Source: Clostridia bacterium (lineage in GTDB: Bacteria > Bacillota > Clostridia > Christensenellales > Aristaeellaceae). Taken from it: a stretch of DNA of 64,000 nt. Made by a program: the position numbers and the translations under genes. Under the pieces are notes generated by a model. The model searched no databases, was not told where the DNA came from, and saw nothing but the letters and a program-made list of their open reading frames with translations. Below, in pieces: positions 17,713-25,929 of the stretch (positions within the stretch are counted from its first letter, which is position 1; every line of letters starts with the position of its first letter). The DNA is taken from positions 1-64,000 of the forward strand of contig CAAGFE010000060.1 of the NCBI GenBank assembly GCA_900769075.1, read 5' to 3'.

Positions 17713-18960
17713 ATGACCATTCAAGATAGAATTGCCAGCGCCGAAGCTGCGCTGAAGGAGCAGTTTGCCCGCATTGAGGCGATTGAGGAGCACGGCACAC
17801 GCCGCGTTCTGAAGGCCTATCAGGAGCATATGGTGGCCTACCGCCATTTTGCGCCGACCACCGGCTACGGCTATGACGATGTGGGCCGCGATACGCTGGA
17901 GCGCATCTTCGCTGTTCTATTCGGCACCGAGGCCGCCATCGTGCGTCCCCAGATCGTCAGCGGCACCCATGCCATCAGCCTGTGCCTGTTCGGCCTCACC
18001 CTGCCCGGCGACCATATTCTCTCCGCCACCGGCACGCCCTATGACACGCTGGAGGGCGTGATCGGCTGGGGCGAAGGCAATGCGCCCGTGGGTTCCCTGC
18101 GGGAGATGGGGGTAACCTATTCCCAGGTGGAGATGAAGGAAGGCCGGATTGATGTGGATGGGGTGGATGCAGCCATCACCCCGAAAACGAAGCTGGTCAT
18201 CGCCCAGCGCAGCCGCGGCTACGACTGGCGCCCCTCCCTGATGCCAGAGGATTTCGCAGCGCTGGCTGACATGATTCACCGCAAGCATCCCGGCGTCCGC
18301 CTGATGGTCGATAACTGCTACGGAGAGTTCGTCTGCGAGCAGGAACCTACGCATTACGGCGTGGACGTGTGCGTCGGCAGCCTGATCAAGAACCCCGGCG
18401 GCGGCATCGCGCCCACCGGCGGCTATGTCGTCGGCAGGCAGGATGCGATTGAGCGGATTTCCTACCGGCTGACGGCGCCCGGCATCGGCCTGGAGGTTGG
18501 TTCCTATGCCGCTGGCTATCAGCCCTTCTATCAGGGGTTGTTCATGGCGCCCCATACAGTGGCTCAGGCCATCAAGACCGCTTGCCTGGCTGCCCGCGTC
18601 TTTGAGGATCTGGGCATGGTGACCACGCCGGCCTCCGATGAGCCCCGTGCGGACATCATCCAGGCCATCCAGATGCGCAGCCCGGAGCGGCTGATTGCCT
18701 TCTGTCAGGGCATTCAGATGGCTTCTCCGATTGATTCCATGGCTTTGCCGGAGCCCTGGGACATGCCGGGGTATACGGATCAGGTCATCATGGCGGCAGG
18801 CACCTTCGTTTCCGGTGCCTCCGTGGAGCTTTCCGCCGATGCGCCCATGCGGGAGCCCTTCACGGCCTACATGCAGGGCGGCTTGACCTATGTCCATGGT
18901 CGAATCGCCATTGCGCAGGCGCTCCAGCGCATGGTGGATCAGGGGGCGCTGACCCTGTAA
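17713..18960 (+). CDS. PLP-dependent protein of the aluminium resistance/methionine gamma-lyase-like family
   Basis: 415-residue fold-type I PLP enzyme of the family annotated as aluminium resistance protein (PF06838; YnbB in Bacillus). Visible motifs: RIFAVLFGTEAAIVRPQIVS, SGTHAI, the cofactor aspartate region VDNCYGEF, and the Schiff-base lysine K226 in GSLIKNPGGGIAPTGG. The real reaction is not established; a C-S lyase activity is guessed from the fold. miaA followed by ynbB-like genes is a known Firmicute neighbourhood. ATG 17713 was chosen because AAGGAG lies 7 bases upstream; ATG 17707 is too close to that site. Confidence 0.85.
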   Translation: MTIQDRIASAEAALKEQFARIEAIEEHGTRRVLKAYQEHMVAYRHFAPTTGYGYDDVGRDTLERIFAVLFGTEAAIVRPQIVSGTHAISLCLFGLTLPGDHILSATGTPYDTLEGVIGWGEGNAPVGSLREMGVTYSQVEMKEGRIDVDGVDAAITPKTKLVIAQRSRGYDWRPSLMPEDFAALADMIHRKHPGVRLMVDNCYGEFVCEQEPTHYGVDVCVGSLIKNPGGGIAPTGGYVVGRQDAIERISYRLTAPGIGLEVGSYAAGYQPFYQGLFMAPHTVAQAIKTACLAARVFEDLGMVTTPASDEPRADIIQAIQMRSPERLIAFCQGIQMASPIDSMALPEPWDMPGYTDQVIMAAGTFVSGASVELSADAPMREPFTAYMQGGLTYVHGRIAIAQALQRMVDQGALTL

Positions 18961-19018
18961 GTTTGTCATGCCAGCCATCTTTTCGGGCATATCATGTGCC
19001 AGGAAAGGTGGTTTTTTC

Positions 19019-19699
19019 ATGGCGCAGCAACGTGAAACCAAGGTTACGTCCATTCGGATTCGTCAGGGGAGTCTGCTGTCGGAAACGCCGGAGAATGAAG
19101 AAGGCCGGGTGGAATGGCGGGAGATCCCCAAAAGGCACCGGGGCGAGGACTTCGTGAAGAATCTCTCCGTTGCCGCCGCGCTGGTGCTGTGCGCTGTCGC
19201 CCTGCGAACGGGGGCTTTGCCGTCCCTGAGCAAGACCACGGATGCGGTGATGACGGCGGCGACGGAACAGTCCCTGCTGGATGAACAGCTGGGCAAGCTT
19301 TCCTTTGTCAGCGCACTCTTCCCAGAGGCGGTGCTGGTTTTCGGTCGATCCTCCGGCGAGCAGCTATCCGTCCCCGTCAGCGGCGGAACGGTCGTTCATG
19401 CCTGGTCAGAGGCTGAGCCCTACCTGTCCTGGAGAACAGACTCCCGGTCGGTTTTTGCCTCGTGTGACGGGGAAGTGGTGGGCGTGTATCACGGAAACGG
19501 TGATGAAAGGCTGGTGCAGATTGCGGGCCAAGACGGCCTTTCCTTCGTGTATGGCAACCTGGATCAGGTGATGGTCCGGACCGGCGACGCTATTTGTGCG
19601 GGAGATCAAATCGGTACGCTGCTGGCGGGCGAGGATTTTGCGTTCGAGGTGCGGCGGGATGGACGCAGCATTGATCCTGCGCAGTATCTCGCCCAATGA
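19019..19699 (+). CDS. spoIVFA: SpoIVFA-like membrane protein with degenerate M23/LytM domain
   Basis: 226-residue protein: a basic cytosolic start, one membrane segment near residues 45-65 (VAAALVLCAVALRTGALP), and a C-terminal LytM/M23-type beta domain (SCDGEVVGVYHG, FVYGNLDQVMVRTGDAICAG, IGTLL). The zinc ligands of active M23 peptidases are absent: the HxH position reads FAFEV. In Bacillus SpoIVFA has the same layout and holds the protease SpoIVFB inactive in the outer forespore membrane. The stop overlaps the start of the SpoIVFB-like gene (ATGA), which supports this call. Confidence 0.75.
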   Translation: MAQQRETKVTSIRIRQGSLLSETPENEEGRVEWREIPKRHRGEDFVKNLSVAAALVLCAVALRTGALPSLSKTTDAVMTAATEQSLLDEQLGKLSFVSALFPEAVLVFGRSSGEQLSVPVSGGTVVHAWSEAEPYLSWRTDSRSVFASCDGEVVGVYHGNGDERLVQIAGQDGLSFVYGNLDQVMVRTGDAICAGDQIGTLLAGEDFAFEVRRDGRSIDPAQYLAQ

Positions 19700-20622
19700 G
19701 CCGCTGGCGAATCGCGTGCCTGGGCACTACGGAGATTGCGCTGAACCCCGGCGTGCTGCTGTATGCGCTGTACGCTGTGGCCATCGGACATGGAAAGCTG
19801 ATGCTGCTGGCCACGCTGTCCATCCTCCTGCATGAAGCTGCGCATGCCCTGACTGCAGCCGCATGGAAGTGTCCGCCGTCGAGCGTCGAGCTGACGCCGC
19901 TGGGGGCGGTCATGCGGCTGGAAGCGGCGGAAAAGCTGGCGCCGATGAGAAAGATGACCGTCTATCTGGCGGGCCCAGCGGCGACCTTCGCGCTGGCGTT
20001 CGTGGCCATCCGGCTGACGCAAAGCCGGATGATTCAACCCGAAACCGGATATTTGCTGTTCATCTGCAACCTGTCCATCCTGCTTCTGAACCTTCTGCCG
20101 GTGCTTCCCCTGGACGGCGGTCAGATCTTCTCCTTGCTGCTTGCCATTTTTCTGCCGCTGGGGAGGGTCAACCGAATCATGCGGGGCCTCGGATGCCTGG
20201 TCGGGGTCGGGCTGATCGGGGTGAACATCTATGCTTCATGGTGCCTCGGCGGCTGGAATCTATCATTGGCCTTTGCCGGCTGCTCCATGCTATACAGCGC
20301 CTATGCAGCCACGGCGACCCAGGCAGCCGCGGAGCTGCGGTATTTGATGGAACGCAAAATCCGCCTGGAACGGAAGCAGCACATGGTGATCCGCCCCATC
20401 TGCGCCTTGCATACCACGCCGCTGCGAAAGCTTGTCCGTTCGCTTCCCCAGGGCCGAATGGCGGAATTTGTCTGCATCGAAACCGGGAGCATGAACATCC
20501 TGGGCCGCATCTTTGAATCTCAGCTCATCCAGTGTTACCTGAACAAGCCGGAAAGCACGCTCCGTGAGGCGATCCTTTCATCCGCCCCAAGGGCGCCCTC
20601 CGGCACATCCGGCACAATCTGA
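19696..20622 (+). CDS. spoIVFB: SpoIVFB-like site-2 (M50) membrane metalloprotease
   Basis: 308-residue polytopic protease. The zinc motif HEAAH is at residues 46-50 in the second membrane segment, and the third ligand is in LPVLPLDGGQ (about residue 138). The C-terminal 75 residues resemble a CBS-type domain, as in Bacillus SpoIVFB (288 residues), which cleaves pro-sigma-K during sporulation. The substrate here would be a pro-sigma-K encoded elsewhere. Coupling to the SpoIVFA-like gene is the main contextual support. Another M50 protease cannot be excluded from sequence alone. Confidence 0.8.
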   Translation: MSRWRIACLGTTEIALNPGVLLYALYAVAIGHGKLMLLATLSILLHEAAHALTAAAWKCPPSSVELTPLGAVMRLEAAEKLAPMRKMTVYLAGPAATFALAFVAIRLTQSRMIQPETGYLLFICNLSILLLNLLPVLPLDGGQIFSLLLAIFLPLGRVNRIMRGLGCLVGVGLIGVNIYASWCLGGWNLSLAFAGCSMLYSAYAATATQAAAELRYLMERKIRLERKQHMVIRPICALHTTPLRKLVRSLPQGRMAEFVCIETGSMNILGRIFESQLIQCYLNKPESTLREAILSSAPRAPSGTSGTI

Positions 20623-20644
20623 GCAGGTTCACGGTCAAAATGCA

Positions 20645-20674
20645 TTGACAATTCTTGCTGATTCATACTATAAT
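20645..20674 (+). promoter_or_regulatory. Promoter of the transketolase operon
   Basis: TTGACA (20645-20650), 18-bp spacer, TATAAT (20669-20674); both boxes are perfect. The leader to the start codon is about 55 bases with AGAGGAGG at its end. Confidence 0.88.
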
Positions 20675-20736
20675 AGATTTCGTACGAGCATTCCTTGTTT
20701 CGTCAATTGACGAGGGTAAAAGAGGAGGTACTTCAG

Positions 20737-21552
20737 ATGGATATTCAGGAATTGAAGGATGTATGCCGGCGTGTTCGCCGCGACATCATCATCATGACCA
20801 ATAAGGCGGGCGCGGGTCATCCCGGCGGTTCTCTGTCTGCCACGGAGGCCATGGTCGCGCTGTATTTTGATGTCATGCAGGGCGTTGATCCCAAGGACGA
20901 CAAGAATCCCACCCGCGACCGTTTCGTCCTGTCCAAGGGTCACGCGGCCCCCGGCCTGTACGGCACCCTGTGCGAGCGCGGCTTCTTCGGTCCCGAAGAG
21001 TTCGATCATTTCCGCCAGCTCCACGGCATTCTTCAGGGCCATCCGGACGTCAAGAAGTGCCCCGGCGTGGATGCTTCCACCGGTTCCCTGGGCCAGGGTA
21101 TCTCCATCGCTGTCGGGATGGCGATTGGCGCGAAAAAGACAGGCAATCCCTGCCATGTTTATACCATCATCGGTGACGGCGAGAGCCAGGAAGGCCTGGT
21201 CTGGGAGGCCTCCATGGCCGCGGCCCACTATGGCCTGGATAATCTGACGGTGATCTTCGACCACAATGGCATGCAGATTGACGGCACCAATGATGAAGTC
21301 ATGTCCCTGGGCGATGTGGGTGCCAAGTGGCGTGCCTTCGGCTATGATGTGATCGAGGTGGCTGACGGCAACGATATTGAGCAGGTGCTCGCTGCGCTGC
21401 ATGCGCCCGCTTGCCCCGGCAAGCCCCGCCTGATTCACCTGCACACCCTCAAGGGCAAGGGCGTCTCCTACATGGAGGGTCAGGTCGGCTGGCACGGCAA
21501 GGCTCCCAATGCTGCTGAGACCGAAGCTGCACTGAAGGAACTGGAGGCGTAA
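20737..21552 (+). CDS. Transketolase, N-terminal (TPP-binding) subunit
   Basis: 271-residue half-transketolase, the thiamine pyrophosphate-binding part: GAGHPGGSLSATEAMVALYF, LSKGHAAPGLYGTL, and the TPP motif GDGESQEGLVWEA with DHNGMQIDG. Split transketolases work as a complex of two polypeptides; the other half follows 4 bp downstream. The enzyme exchanges two-carbon units in the non-oxidative pentose phosphate pathway. ATG 20737 follows AGAGGAGG. Confidence 0.95.
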   Translation: MDIQELKDVCRRVRRDIIIMTNKAGAGHPGGSLSATEAMVALYFDVMQGVDPKDDKNPTRDRFVLSKGHAAPGLYGTLCERGFFGPEEFDHFRQLHGILQGHPDVKKCPGVDASTGSLGQGISIAVGMAIGAKKTGNPCHVYTIIGDGESQEGLVWEASMAAAHYGLDNLTVIFDHNGMQIDGTNDEVMSLGDVGAKWRAFGYDVIEVADGNDIEQVLAALHAPACPGKPRLIHLHTLKGKGVSYMEGQVGWHGKAPNAAETEAALKELEA

Positions 21553-21556
21553 GAAA

Positions 21557-22471
21557 ATGGAAAAGAAAGCAATCCGCGTTGCCTATGGCGAGGCTCTTGT
21601 GAAGCTGGGCGCTGAAAATGACAAGGTTGTCGTGTTTGATGCTGACCTGGCTGCTGCGACCATGACCAACGGCTTCAAGAAGGCTTATCCCGACCGTTTC
21701 ATCGACTGCGGCATCGCGGAGGCGAACATGGTCGATATGGCTGCCGGCGCGTCCACCATGGGTCTGATCCCGTTCTGCTCCACCTTTGCGGTTTTCGCGG
21801 GCCGTTCCTACGATCAGATCCGCAATGGCGTTTGCTACCCCAAGCTGAATGTGAAGTTGGGTTTCTCCCATGCAGGCATCACCCTGGGTGAGGACGGCGG
21901 TTCCCACCAGGCCATCGAGGACATCGCCCTGATGCGTGTTCTGCCCAATATGACGGTGTTTGTTCCCTCTGATGCGACCGAGTGCTACAAGTGCGTGGAA
22001 GCTGCCGCCAAGATCAACGGCCCTGTGTACATCCGCACCGCACGCCTGCCTTCCCCTGTGTATGAGGAGCGTCCTTTTGAGGTCGGCAAGGCCAATGTGA
22101 TCAAGGACGGCAAGGACGTGGTGATCTTCTGCTGCGGCATCATGCTGGAGCACTGCCTGGAGGCGGTCGACATTCTGGCCCAGAACGGCATCGACGCAGC
22201 CTTGGTCAACCACCATACCCTTAAGCCCTTCGATGAGGAGCTGACCCGGGAATATGCTGCCAAGTGCGGGAAGGTCTTCACCGTGGAAGAGCATTCCATC
22301 ATCGGCGGCCTGGGCGATGCGGTGGCGTCCGCGCTGTGCGGGATGGGCCTGAAGAAATTCCAGAAGATCGGCATCGATGACGTGTTCGGCCAGTCCGGCA
22401 AGCCCGCCCACCTGCTGGAGGAGTACGGCCTGACCGGCAAGCAGATCGCCGAGAAGATCATGAACGCTTAA
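21557..22471 (+). CDS. Transketolase, C-terminal (pyrimidine-binding) subunit
   Basis: 304-residue partner of the preceding gene. It has the pyrimidine-binding domain (VAYGEALVKLGAEND, DADLAAATMTNGF, IDCGIAEANMVDMAAGAS), where the catalytic glutamate lies in IAEANM. The C-terminal transketolase domain begins near residue 190 (EVGKANVIKDGKDVVIFCCG). The closely related DXS has a different layout and is longer, so a split transketolase is the better call. Confidence 0.95.
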   Translation: MEKKAIRVAYGEALVKLGAENDKVVVFDADLAAATMTNGFKKAYPDRFIDCGIAEANMVDMAAGASTMGLIPFCSTFAVFAGRSYDQIRNGVCYPKLNVKLGFSHAGITLGEDGGSHQAIEDIALMRVLPNMTVFVPSDATECYKCVEAAAKINGPVYIRTARLPSPVYEERPFEVGKANVIKDGKDVVIFCCGIMLEHCLEAVDILAQNGIDAALVNHHTLKPFDEELTREYAAKCGKVFTVEEHSIIGGLGDAVASALCGMGLKKFQKIGIDDVFGQSGKPAHLLEEYGLTGKQIAEKIMNA

Positions 22472-22495
22472 AGTCACCGCTGATTGATTCCATCG

Positions 22496-22527
22496 CGGCG
22501 TTCCGTGTCAGGCGGAGCGCCGTTTTT
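22496..22527 (+). terminator. Terminator after the transketolase genes
   Basis: CGGCGTTCCG pairs with CGGAGCGCCG (one G-U) and is followed by TTTTT. Confidence 0.85.
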
Positions 22528-22598
22528 GCAAATTGCTCCCGGCGCATACCAATGACATGCTGCAGGATCAGTTCCTGCTGGGAAAGAGGATATGACCG

Positions 22599-23465
22599 AT
22601 GCTGACCTTTATCGTGAATCCTGTGGCCGGAAATGGGTATGCCCTGAAAATCGAGCATCTGCTTCAGCGGCGGATGGCTGAACGCGGGCTGGAATGCCGC
22701 TTTTTCCATACCAACGCGCCCGGGCACGCCACGGAGCTGGCGCGCCGTGCCGCAGAGGGAGACAACTGCACCGGCGTTGTATCCGTTGGCGGCGACGGAA
22801 CGGCCTATGAGGTCGCCTGCGGCTTGATGAACACGGAGATTCCCATGGGGCTCATCCCCGCAGGAACGGGCAACGACTTCATCAAGACGGTCAACCTGCC
22901 CAGAAAGCCGCTGGAGGCGCTGGATTTCATCCTGACCCATCCTGCCCGCCCGGTGGATGCGGGCGGACTCAACGATCGCCTTTTCCTGAATGTGTGCGGC
23001 ACCGGCTTTGACGTCACTGTGCTTGATTATGCGCAGGCAGCCAAGAAGTACTGCCGGGGCATTTTGCCGTATCTGGTCGGGCTGATCCGCGCCATCCTGC
23101 ATTACAAGCCTACCCATGTGCGGTTCACCGTGGATGGACACACAGAGGAACGGGATCTGCTCATCTGCTCGGTGGCCAACGGCCGTGTGTTTGGCGGCGG
23201 CATTCAGATTTGTCCTGAAGCAACCGCTGATGATGGGATGCTCGATCTGGTGGTGGTGGAACACAAACCCCGTTGGAAGCTGCCCTTCCTGATTCCGTCC
23301 CTGCTGATGGGGCGGGTGCTGGAATTTCCATTTACCACCCATGTGCGCTGCAAGCAGGTCGAAATTCTGTCGCCCAATCTTCGGTTGAACGTCGATGGCG
23401 AAATCCTTGATCTGGAGTCAGCACGATTCAACGTTCTGCAGGGCGCATTGCAGCTGTACTGGTAA
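22599..23465 (+). CDS. Diacylglycerol kinase family lipid kinase (YegS/DgkB-like)
   Basis: 288-residue lipid kinase. The nucleotide-binding motif GGDGT occurs in VVSVGGDGTAYEV (about residues 63-69), with FIVNPVAGNG at the start and PAGTGNDFIKT near 88. The second domain has FGGGIQICPEATADDGMLD, typical of DgkB. The family phosphorylates diacylglycerol or related lipids, recycling lipid left after membrane or teichoic-acid synthesis; the precise substrate is not visible. The start follows AAGAGGATATGACCG. Confidence 0.9.
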   Translation: MLTFIVNPVAGNGYALKIEHLLQRRMAERGLECRFFHTNAPGHATELARRAAEGDNCTGVVSVGGDGTAYEVACGLMNTEIPMGLIPAGTGNDFIKTVNLPRKPLEALDFILTHPARPVDAGGLNDRLFLNVCGTGFDVTVLDYAQAAKKYCRGILPYLVGLIRAILHYKPTHVRFTVDGHTEERDLLICSVANGRVFGGGIQICPEATADDGMLDLVVVEHKPRWKLPFLIPSLLMGRVLEFPFTTHVRCKQVEILSPNLRLNVDGEILDLESARFNVLQGALQLYW

Positions 23466-23491
23466 TCCTTTTGATGATTGGAGGGTTCAAA

Positions 23492-24010
23492 ATGTCCGAT
23501 TTCATCCTGGAGATGAAGGCTTTCCTTTCCCGGTGCGTTCGGTACATTCGTTCCACTGCAAGGGGCATTGTCCGGAGCTTGAAATTCAAACTGAACGAAA
23601 TCAAACACATGAGCATACGCCGCGACATGATCAGGGATCTGGGCTATCAGGCGTATCGCCTCAACCAGAAGGGCGTGACCTTGCCGGAAGAGCTCGCGCA
23701 GAGTCTTCGCCGGATAGAAGCGCTTGAACAGGAACTGGATGAGCTGCGTTCAGCGTATAACGCCCAAAAGCTGGAGGACGCCATCGAGCGCGCCGCCGAG
23801 AAGGTCTCCCGCACCGCAAAATATACTGCCTCCAGGGCGGCTGTGTCCCCGGAGGATGCGGTACCCGTGGCTGTAATCGCGCAGACTGGCGGGGATCAGC
23901 CTGAAGCGGAAGCTGCTTTTCCGCAAGTGCCTACCATGGCTTTTCCAGCTGAAGAATCCTGTACAGCCGAAGCCGCGGCGGAAGAGGATGTGCCGACCTT
24001 GGCACGCTGA
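23492..24010 (+). CDS. Hypothetical coiled-coil protein
   Basis: 172-residue protein I do not recognise. It begins MSDFILEMKAFLSRCVRYI. A basic middle (IKHMSIRRDMIRDLGYQAYR) is followed by a likely coiled coil at about 70-110 (EELAQSLRRIEALEQELDEL) and an Ala/Glu-rich disordered tail. No signal peptide or membrane segment is seen. ATG 23492 follows GGAGGGTTC. It lies 26 bp after the lipid kinase and before a strong terminator, so the two are probably co-transcribed. Confidence 0.6.
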   Translation: MSDFILEMKAFLSRCVRYIRSTARGIVRSLKFKLNEIKHMSIRRDMIRDLGYQAYRLNQKGVTLPEELAQSLRRIEALEQELDELRSAYNAQKLEDAIERAAEKVSRTAKYTASRAAVSPEDAVPVAVIAQTGGDQPEAEAAFPQVPTMAFPAEESCTAEAAAEEDVPTLAR

Positions 24011-24023
24011 CCATAACATCAAG

Positions 24024-24069
24024 CATCCCGGAGCGCATGCTGCATGCATGTCTCCGGGATGTGTTTTAT
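24024..24069. terminator. Terminator between convergent genes
   Basis: CATCCCGGAG and CTCCGGGATG form a perfect 10-bp stem (24024-24061), followed by TGTTTTATT on the plus strand. It ends the lipid-kinase transcript and overlaps the stop of the convergent SRAP gene. Confidence 0.8.
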
Positions 24070-24656
24070 TCAGCAAGCAGCCAGGATACGGTGGTCACCG
24101 CATCGCTCAGCAGGGTTTGCGGGTTTTGACTCCTGTCCAGCCAGGAAGCCTTCATGGCCTGGGGAATGATGACCGGCATCCGATCATGAAACTGCGCAGC
24201 TCCTTCTGCGGCAGGCCGCGTCAGGATGGTAAACACCGGAAGCGGGGCATCCGGCTCAAAACGATACAATCCCGCCAGATAGATGAGTTTCCTCTCCGGC
24301 AAGCGAAATGCATACTTCTTGAACGGCCTTTCCCTGTGATCCCATTCAAAATACCCGCTGGCGGGAATCAGGCATCTGCGATTCTGCCAGCTTTCGCGGA
24401 AAAGAGGCTTTTCAGCAGCGGTTTCGCTCCGGGCGTTGATCAGCAGCCGCTGATTCACTCGATATCCCCATTGCATGGGAAAAGCGGAACACTGAAGCCG
24501 CCGATTCATGGCAATGACGGCAGCACAATCCCCGGGGCGAACCTCGCCGAAGGTCAGCGGATGCGGATTGTCTGACCTGCCCTTTTCCCGGTTGAGCAGC
24601 GCGATCAGCTCATCATCCATCATGTCGTCTGGGCTGATGAAGAATCTCCCGCACAT
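24066..24656 (-). CDS. SRAP domain protein (YedK/HMCES family)
   Basis: 196-residue SOS-response-associated peptidase. It starts MCGRF, so Cys2 becomes the N-terminal nucleophile after Met removal. Conserved motifs NARSETAAEKPLFRESW, RCLIPASGYFEW (catalytic Glu) and FHDRMPVII (catalytic His) are present. The family forms a thiazolidine crosslink with abasic sites in single-stranded DNA, shielding them. The stop codon of this gene lies in the convergent terminator; the aldose epimerase-like gene starts one base past it on the same strand. Confidence 0.93.
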   Translation of the reverse strand: MCGRFFISPDDMMDDELIALLNREKGRSDNPHPLTFGEVRPGDCAAVIAMNRRLQCSAFPMQWGYRVNQRLLINARSETAAEKPLFRESWQNRRCLIPASGYFEWDHRERPFKKYAFRLPERKLIYLAGLYRFEPDAPLPVFTILTRPAAEGAAQFHDRMPVIIPQAMKASWLDRSQNPQTLLSDAVTTVSWLLAE

Positions 24657-24657
24657 G

Positions 24658-25536
24658 TCAGATCAGCTCCACGTCGTATCCGCACTGGTGGCTCATGCCG
24701 GGCGATAGCAGCGTTACATAGGGCTTATCCTCAAACCTGCCGCTTTCTGTGACCTGACCGGGCATGCCGTGCCAGGGTTCCAGGCAGACATAATCGCCGT
24801 TCTTCTTCGGCATGGACCAGATGGCCAGCACCTCCATCTTCGGATAGCTGAAGCGGATGCCCTTGCCGGAATCCCTGTGGACCAAATCCACGCTGCGGCT
24901 GTGCCATTCAGGCAGCACGAGGGCATCCCGATCGTCGAACAGGCTGTGGCTGAGGGGCAGAATTCTGCCGTCGATCAGCGGGAGGATTTCCTCGCCGTCC
25001 ACCAATTTGCCGCCGGGCACAAGCAGATTGCGCCCCGTTTCCCGCTGGGGGAAAACCAGCTGATAGTCCGTGTAGGCAGCACCTTCCTCCATCGGCACAA
25101 TGAAGCCCGGATGCCCACCCACACAGAAGGGCATCACCGCGTTGGACTTGTTCTCCACGATGAAATCGGTGCGGAAGCCATTCTCCCGCAGGGTATAGAC
25201 AACATGGAATTCGAACTCAAAGGGGTACTGCGGGCGGCTTTCGTCGGTGGGCGTGAGCACCAGATCGACAAAATCATCACCCACCCGGGCGATCGTGTAG
25301 TCAGGATTGCGGCTGAAGCCGTGCTTCGCCATCGGGTAGGTCACCCCATGGATGATGACCTTCTCGTCCTTGGGCATGCCGCAAACCGGGAACAGCACAG
25401 GCGCGTAGTTCGGCCAGACAGCAGGGTCAGCCTGCCAGATGACTTCCCGCCCATCGCTGCCCCTGAAGGATACCATCTGTGCGCCCTTTTGACGGATTTC
25501 AGCGGTCGTGGAGCCGTATTTCAACTGGATATTCAT
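24658..25536 (-). CDS. Aldose 1-epimerase family protein
   Basis: 292-residue protein of the galactose mutarotase-like fold (LACX-type subgroup): FPVCGMPKDEKVIIHGVTYPMAKHG has the conserved histidine, FCVGGHPGFIVP the second, and LEPWHGMPGQ the C-terminal glutamate region. Members interconvert anomers of hexoses or hexose-6-phosphates. ATG 25536 follows GGAGGAGATT. It is upstream of the SRAP gene with a one-base gap, probably an operon of convenience. The sugar substrate cannot be read from sequence. Confidence 0.85.
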   Translation of the reverse strand: MNIQLKYGSTTAEIRQKGAQMVSFRGSDGREVIWQADPAVWPNYAPVLFPVCGMPKDEKVIIHGVTYPMAKHGFSRNPDYTIARVGDDFVDLVLTPTDESRPQYPFEFEFHVVYTLRENGFRTDFIVENKSNAVMPFCVGGHPGFIVPMEEGAAYTDYQLVFPQRETGRNLLVPGGKLVDGEEILPLIDGRILPLSHSLFDDRDALVLPEWHSRSVDLVHRDSGKGIRFSYPKMEVLAIWSMPKKNGDYVCLEPWHGMPGQVTESGRFEDKPYVTLLSPGMSHQCGYDVELI

Positions 25537-25626
25537 GACCAATCTCCTCCAATCAGGTTTTCCATTAATTTCGATGAACTTCCGGTGGATTCCTGCATAG
25601 ATTGATCTCAGAAAGGAGGAAAGTTG

Positions 25627-25908
25627 ATGAGCAAAGCAGCTGCCACATCGCCCTTTGTACATCAGGACGGTGAGGAACCATGGATCACCTGGTCGGAACA
25701 ACGCACTCTGCTGGGGCTGACAGAGAGAAAACAGACCGAGGGTCGGTCTGTTATGGAGAATCCCCAGGAGGAAGAGCCGTGTGATGCCCCCATCGTTCCG
25801 CCGTATTCCCAGCCCGTGGTCATACAGCGGCCCCAGTACAATGCGATCCTGAACCGGATGAATCAGGCGAGGCAAAAAACCGGCGCCTTTACCTCCTGGA
25901 CGACATAA
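25627..25908 (+). CDS. Hypothetical 93-residue protein
   Basis: A strong ribosome site (AAAGGAGGA, 7 bases before ATG 25627) precedes a 93-codon frame that I do not recognise. The product is hydrophilic and proline-rich in its middle (CDAPIVPPYSQPVVIQRPQY), with a basic C-terminus. It has no membrane segment. A perfect 10-bp hairpin at 25730-25752 lies inside the frame. A second possible start after it (ATG 25754) lacks a good ribosome site. No promoter was clear. Confidence 0.5.
   Translation: MSKAAATSPFVHQDGEEPWITWSEQRTLLGLTERKQTEGRSVMENPQEEEPCDAPIVPPYSQPVVIQRPQYNAILNRMNQARQKTGAFTSWTT
25730..25752. repeat. Perfect 10-bp inverted repeat inside the 93-residue gene
   Basis: AACAGACCGA and TCGGTCTGTT flank GGG. 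The left arm shares ACAGACCGA with the hairpin between mutS and mutL (14691). No T-run follows. Confidence 0.6.
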
Positions 25909-25929
25909 TTGATGGAAGAGCATCCGCCA

